Shown here one piece after another: positions 6,901 through 7,646 of a stretch of 7,646 bases of DNA. The stretch covers positions 1 to 7,646 of the forward strand of contig JAJYJR010000269.1 in the NCBI GenBank assembly GCA_021789355.1, read 5' to 3'. How positions within the stretch are numbered: the stretch's first letter is position 1; each line of letters opens with the position of its first letter. The notes under the pieces were generated by a model that was not told where the DNA came from, did no database searches, and saw only the letters and a list, made by a program, of their open reading frames with translations. The position numbers and the translations under genes were made by a program. Source of the stretch: Chloroflexota bacterium (GTDB lineage: Bacteria > Chloroflexota > Limnocylindria > Limnocylindrales > CSP1-4).

Positions 6901-7204
6901 CATCATCGAGCTGGGACCCGACTTCGTGAAGCTCGACATCAGCCTGGTGCGCCGCGTCAACGCGAACATGGGCCGCCAGGCCATGGTGGTGGGCATGCGC
7001 CACTTCTCCCGCACGGCGGGCTGCCGGCTTATCGCCGAAGGGGTGGAGACCGAGGAGGAGGCCGCTACCCTGCGCGGCCTCGGGGTCGAGTTCGGGCAGG
7101 GTTATCACTTCGGTCGTCCTGCGCCGGCAGCGAACTGGTCCGCGACCCCGGCTGCCGGTTCGGAGGCGAGCCAGCTGACGCCTCTGCAGAACCGGGACGG
7201 GTAA
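3995..7204 (+). CDS. c-di-GMP phosphodiesterase, REC-PAS-PAS-PAS-PAS-GAF-EAL
   Basis: Predicted cytoplasmic enzyme hydrolysing c-di-GMP to pGpG under control of phosphorylation and PAS/GAF signals; 1069 residues. Order: receiver, about 7-120 (Glu13-Asp14, phosphoacceptor Asp59 in LVDW, Ser87, Lys109); coiled linker, 120-152; four PAS domains, about 153-272, 283-394, 405-515 and 527-637; helical linker; GAF, about 655-805; EAL, about 825-1042. EAL residues needed for metal binding and catalysis are present: Glu852 (EALTR), Asn903 (LNVSP), Glu929 and Glu932 (LEITE), Asp958-Asp959 (DDAGAG), Lys979 (FVKLD), Glu1015 (AEGVET) and Gln1035 (GQGYHFGRP). Loop 6 reads DDAGAG rather than the textbook DDFGTG. 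There is no GGDEF domain, so synthesis is not expected. A short Ala/Ser/Pro tail follows residue 1042. Start GTG 3995 overlaps the preceding stop (GTGA), with AAGG at 3984-3987 as a plausible ribosome binding site. The catalytic call is secure; the PAS and GAF ligands are unknown. Confidence 0.93.
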   Translation: MNESPRLRVLLVEDSAEDAELILRAMRGAGLELEPRVVADEVALRAALTVFVPQLVLVDWTVPGFSGAAAAIIAREWDARVPLILVSGTVGDQLVVQGLRIHATDYVSKRHLEALGPAVRRAVREEAARRDQARLAAELAAAQDAVRASEERLRASLDAMHDPFLVCSAVRDEAGTIRGFRVTYANSAAAVFMGQAPDRFADGRAHELPLDLGHHAFSTRLVDVVETGQGWSGENVAVTVPGPAGAGREATVNIQIAKTGDGLFAVWQDVTERRRLALERERLAAAVEQATSGMVITDPELRVAYANAAYAVSVGREPSELVGLPVREVASIGLDPTTVSAMAAAVEAGQPWASEADHRFPDGSVHRFDISVHPVHDAGGAIAGWVSEIRDVTKRHVALREMHRLSSAIEQSPDGVIIVGADLRIAYANMAFAADLGGEPSALVRRNVFEVLDGVLDAPTIAALAEVARAAGPWLGEVPRRLADGTVGPVQIRVTPLHAADGALQEYVVTSRDVSELRATQAERDRLATAVEQAADFVVVNDRDGVVQTVNPAFERLTGYSAAAARGQAVASLLRSGVDPSEVYATLDDALRRGEVWSGHLAERRADGSLLDVDLSISPIRDATGALIGTVEIGRDRTRERELERQAEREAQIRAALTESLARTPADATLEQAAQAVCDVLVTLPSIDVAEVQAFVNDRDVVLLAVAAPPGYPAVAGTHLPAIGAARVRERTGEGPWAAFVADDPAGGWIPGAHAAGLRALAYGPVVHGADRVGALAIGTFDAEFAQILVEQMPGVVVFSATASARLAEHIHRWRLEVGLRAALRAALSSRSFHPVFQPIVDLGTGEALGYEALTRFDSGQRPDLCFADAWSVGLGPDLELATLEVAVAAGQGLPAGRWLDLNVSPRLLADPGRLAGVLRGAGRPLVLEITEHEVIDDYGALREAIRPLGNDVRVAVDDAGAGVANFGHIIELGPDFVKLDISLVRRVNANMGRQAMVVGMRHFSRTAGCRLIAEGVETEEEAATLRGLGVEFGQGYHFGRPAPAANWSATPAAGSEASQLTPLQNRDG
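4835..5905 (+). repeat. Coding tandem repeat: PAS domains 2-4 with exact 366-base period
   Basis: Each of PAS domains 2, 3 and 4 is preceded by the same helix signature, R-L-(A/S)-x-A-(V/I)-E-Q. The Ala of this signature is at residues 286, 408 and 530, which is codons 4850, 5216 and 5582: two steps of exactly 122 residues. Each repeat then has an aspartate- or glycine-rich turn, an AYAN- or TVNP-type strand, and ends in a DVT/DVS/DRT-type motif. PAS 1 has a different spacing (about 130 residues) and a diverged sequence. This points to internal duplication of a PAS-plus-linker unit. Confidence 0.7.
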
Positions 7205-7252
7205 GCGCGTTGTGCTCGAGTGGCTACCTACTGGCCATATTGATGCCACGGC

Positions 7253-7278
7253 CCGAACGGCTTGGCGCGCCCGTTCGG
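7253..7278. terminator. Inverted repeat after the operon, possible terminator part 1
   Basis: CCGAACGG (7253-7260) and CCGTTCGG (7271-7278) are perfect inverted copies with a ten-base loop, starting 49 bases after the phosphodiesterase stop. There is no U-tract. High-GC bacteria often use such stems without U-runs, so termination is plausible but unproven. Confidence 0.35.
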
Positions 7279-7292
7279 CAGGTGCGCCTGTG

Positions 7293-7327
7293 ACGTCGGA
7301 CTCGTCGGCGACGAGTCGCTGCGACGT
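7293..7327. terminator. Long two-part hairpin after the operon, possible bidirectional terminator
   Basis: GACTCGTC (7299-7306) and GACGAGTC (7310-7317) pair perfectly around a three-base loop. ACGTCG (7293-7298) then pairs with CGACGT (7322-7327), leaving a four-base bulge (GCTG) on one side. The total is 14 pairs. It lies in the gap between the plus-strand operon and the minus-strand glycosyltransferase remnant, where a terminator would be expected. No U-run follows on either strand. Confidence 0.45.
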
Positions 7328-7340
7328 TCGATTCCGGCCG

Positions 7341-7646
7341 CCTCGCGTCATACGCCACGAGGAATGCGAACCCGCGCGATCGGCCTGCGCCCAGCAGCGC
7401 GTGACGGCCTTCCGCATGTGCGCCGAGACATCGCCGCGGAAGCCCTCGCGCCAGAGCGAGCGCCGGGCGATCGGCTCGAGCGCCGCCTCGACCTGCGAGT
7501 CCGCGGACGCGAAGACGGTCACGTCGTGCCCCCGCCGCGACAGCTCGGCGGCGAGTGCCGCGACGACTCGCTCCGTGCCGCCGTAGGCGATCGGCGGCAC
7601 CGGCACCATCGGCCCGACGAGCAGCGCGATCCGGAGCGGACGGGCC
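7341..7646 (-). pseudogene. Family 4 glycosyltransferase head, cut off (partial at window edge)
   Basis: On the minus strand, the frame entering from the right edge reads ARPLRIALLVGPMVPVPP followed by IAYGGTERVVAALAAELSRR and GHDVTVFASADSQ. This is the classic N-terminus of GT4-type glycosyltransferases: a first beta strand, a Pro-rich turn, the YGG-x-E/T-R-VV donor-side glycine motif, then GHDVT-x-FA-x-x-D/G-S. The true start is probably at or just beyond the edge; ATG at 7609-7607 is internal to the first strand and would remove it. Similarity fades after AQADR (about 7377-7385), where a D-x-(I/V)-H-x-H strand should follow. Only about 100 residues fit before the similarity ends, while the family needs about 340-400. 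The frame stays open across the oppositely oriented phosphodiesterase gene, but that part is not glycosyltransferase-like. I infer a truncated gene. An assembly join here would look the same. Confidence 0.6.

Noticed and set aside
7321..7345. tRNA-like T-loop (GTTCGATTCC) near 7326-7335
   Set aside because: The flanking five-base arms do not pair, and there is no anticodon arm, D arm or acceptor stem upstream, so it is not a tRNA or a clear tRNA 3' end.
5795..7609. A 604-codon minus-strand open frame that begins with the glycosyltransferase head
   Set aside because: Only the first part, before about 7341, looks like a glycosyltransferase. The rest is antisense to the phosphodiesterase gene and has the Arg/His/Gly-rich composition of a GC-driven shadow frame.
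1..7646. CRISPR arrays, insertion sequences, integrases, attachment sites or rRNA
   Set aside because: No regularly spaced repeats, no transposase or integrase motifs and no rRNA-like segments were seen on either strand.

Overview
The window is uniformly GC-rich, with strong G/C preference at third codon positions in the real genes. It looks like chromosomal DNA of a high-GC soil or freshwater bacterium, most likely Actinomycetota (perhaps Thermoleophilia-like) or Chloroflexota. This is inferred from base composition, the gene families present and the GTG start; no taxonomic marker gene is present.

Layout. (1) 1-242: the 3' end of an unrecognised protein with one C-terminal membrane helix. 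(2) About 315-786: a decayed pair consisting of the C-terminal ligand-binding half of a TetR-type regulator without its DNA-binding half, and the head of a deazaflavin (F420)-dependent nitroreductase-like gene. The latter keeps a perfect Shine-Dalgarno but is cut by an in-frame TAG. (3) 787-1770: about 1 kb with no supportable gene, holding short tandem repeats and several GC-rich hairpins, probably decayed sequence plus the leader of the next operon. (4) 1771-7204: the only intact block, three plus-strand signalling genes joined by 4-base overlaps (ATGA, then GTGA). (5) 7205-7340: inverted repeats, probably terminating the operon. (6) 7341-7646: on the minus strand, the N-terminal head of a family 4 glycosyltransferase, entering from the right edge and ending abruptly.

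How the operon may work. The first gene is a membrane histidine kinase with an extracellular dCache-type sensor and a kinase core of the kind found in cyanobacterial phytochromes. The second is a stand-alone Rcp1-like receiver. The third is a 1069-residue protein built as REC-PAS-PAS-PAS-PAS-GAF-EAL, with all expected c-di-GMP phosphodiesterase residues and no GGDEF domain. The simplest reading is one kinase with two receiver targets: a small diffusible or phosphate-sink receiver, and a c-di-GMP hydrolase that also integrates cytoplasmic signals through its PAS and GAF domains. The individual families are well known. The fixed combination, an exact 122-residue periodicity in the PAS region and a partly altered ligand motif in the dCache sensor are the parts most worth a second look. 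Both flanks hold broken genes, so the operon sits as an intact island between decaying sequences.
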